Shown here: positions 6,783 through 6,788 of the stretch, piece after piece
Layout of the letters: each line of letters begins with the position of its first letter
Position numbering within the stretch: the stretch's first letter is position 1
Assembly (NCBI GenBank): GCA_937892015.1
Contig: CALAUY010000129.1
Span: 1-6,788 of the forward strand
DNA: 6,788 nt
Source of the DNA: an uncultured Bacteroidales bacterium
GTDB lineage: Bacteria > Bacteroidota > Bacteroidia > Bacteroidales > Paludibacteraceae
Reading direction: 5' to 3'
Position numbers and translations under genes: made by a program
The notes under the pieces: generated by a model
Told to the model about the DNA's origin: nothing
Databases searched by the model: none
Seen by the model: only the letters and a program-made list of their open reading frames with translations

Positions 6783-6788
6783 GGAGGC

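Overview
The window looks like chromosomal DNA from a member of the Bacteroidota, most likely order Bacteroidales. This rests on two lipoproteins of the type found in Bacteroidales fimbrial (type V pilus) operons, a very long parallel beta-helix surface protein, intergenic short tandem repeats, and the near absence of Shine-Dalgarno-like sites. The genus cannot be named from this sequence.

All genes lie on the minus strand, so transcription runs from right to left. At the right edge (6749-6782) are two short hairpins, probably part of a dispersed intergenic element. Next come a FimB/Mfa2-like lipoprotein (6723-5677, probable TTG start) and, 24 nt later, a second fimbrial-type lipoprotein (5652-4543). 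A 163-nt gap (4542-4380) follows, filled almost entirely by two tandem arrays: four copies of an 8-bp unit that run into the end of the second gene, and twelve copies of a 9-bp unit that end one base before the next gene. The rest of the window, 4379 to 1, is the first 1459 codons of one giant secreted right-handed beta-helix protein. It also appears to start at TTG, and its end lies outside the window. I checked this frame codon by codon and found no stop.

The giant protein has three modules. Each opens with a Y/F-V strand and a G-x-S-W-type motif, at residues 25-44, 674-698 and 1251-1266. The first two then run into beta-helix rungs and a closing GIAR motif; the second ends in DIGAIE, as in choice-of-anchor Q type beta-helix proteins. 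Module 3 is cut by the window edge, and its visible part is lower in GC and contains a Thr/Glu-rich, non-helical stretch.

The simplest reading is a cell-surface operon: two outer-membrane-anchored fimbrial-type lipoproteins plus a large secreted adhesin-like protein, with repeat arrays between them that could vary in length and alter expression of the adhesin. The functional link and the variation are inferences. No RNA genes, CRISPR arrays, insertion sequences or plus-strand genes are supported.
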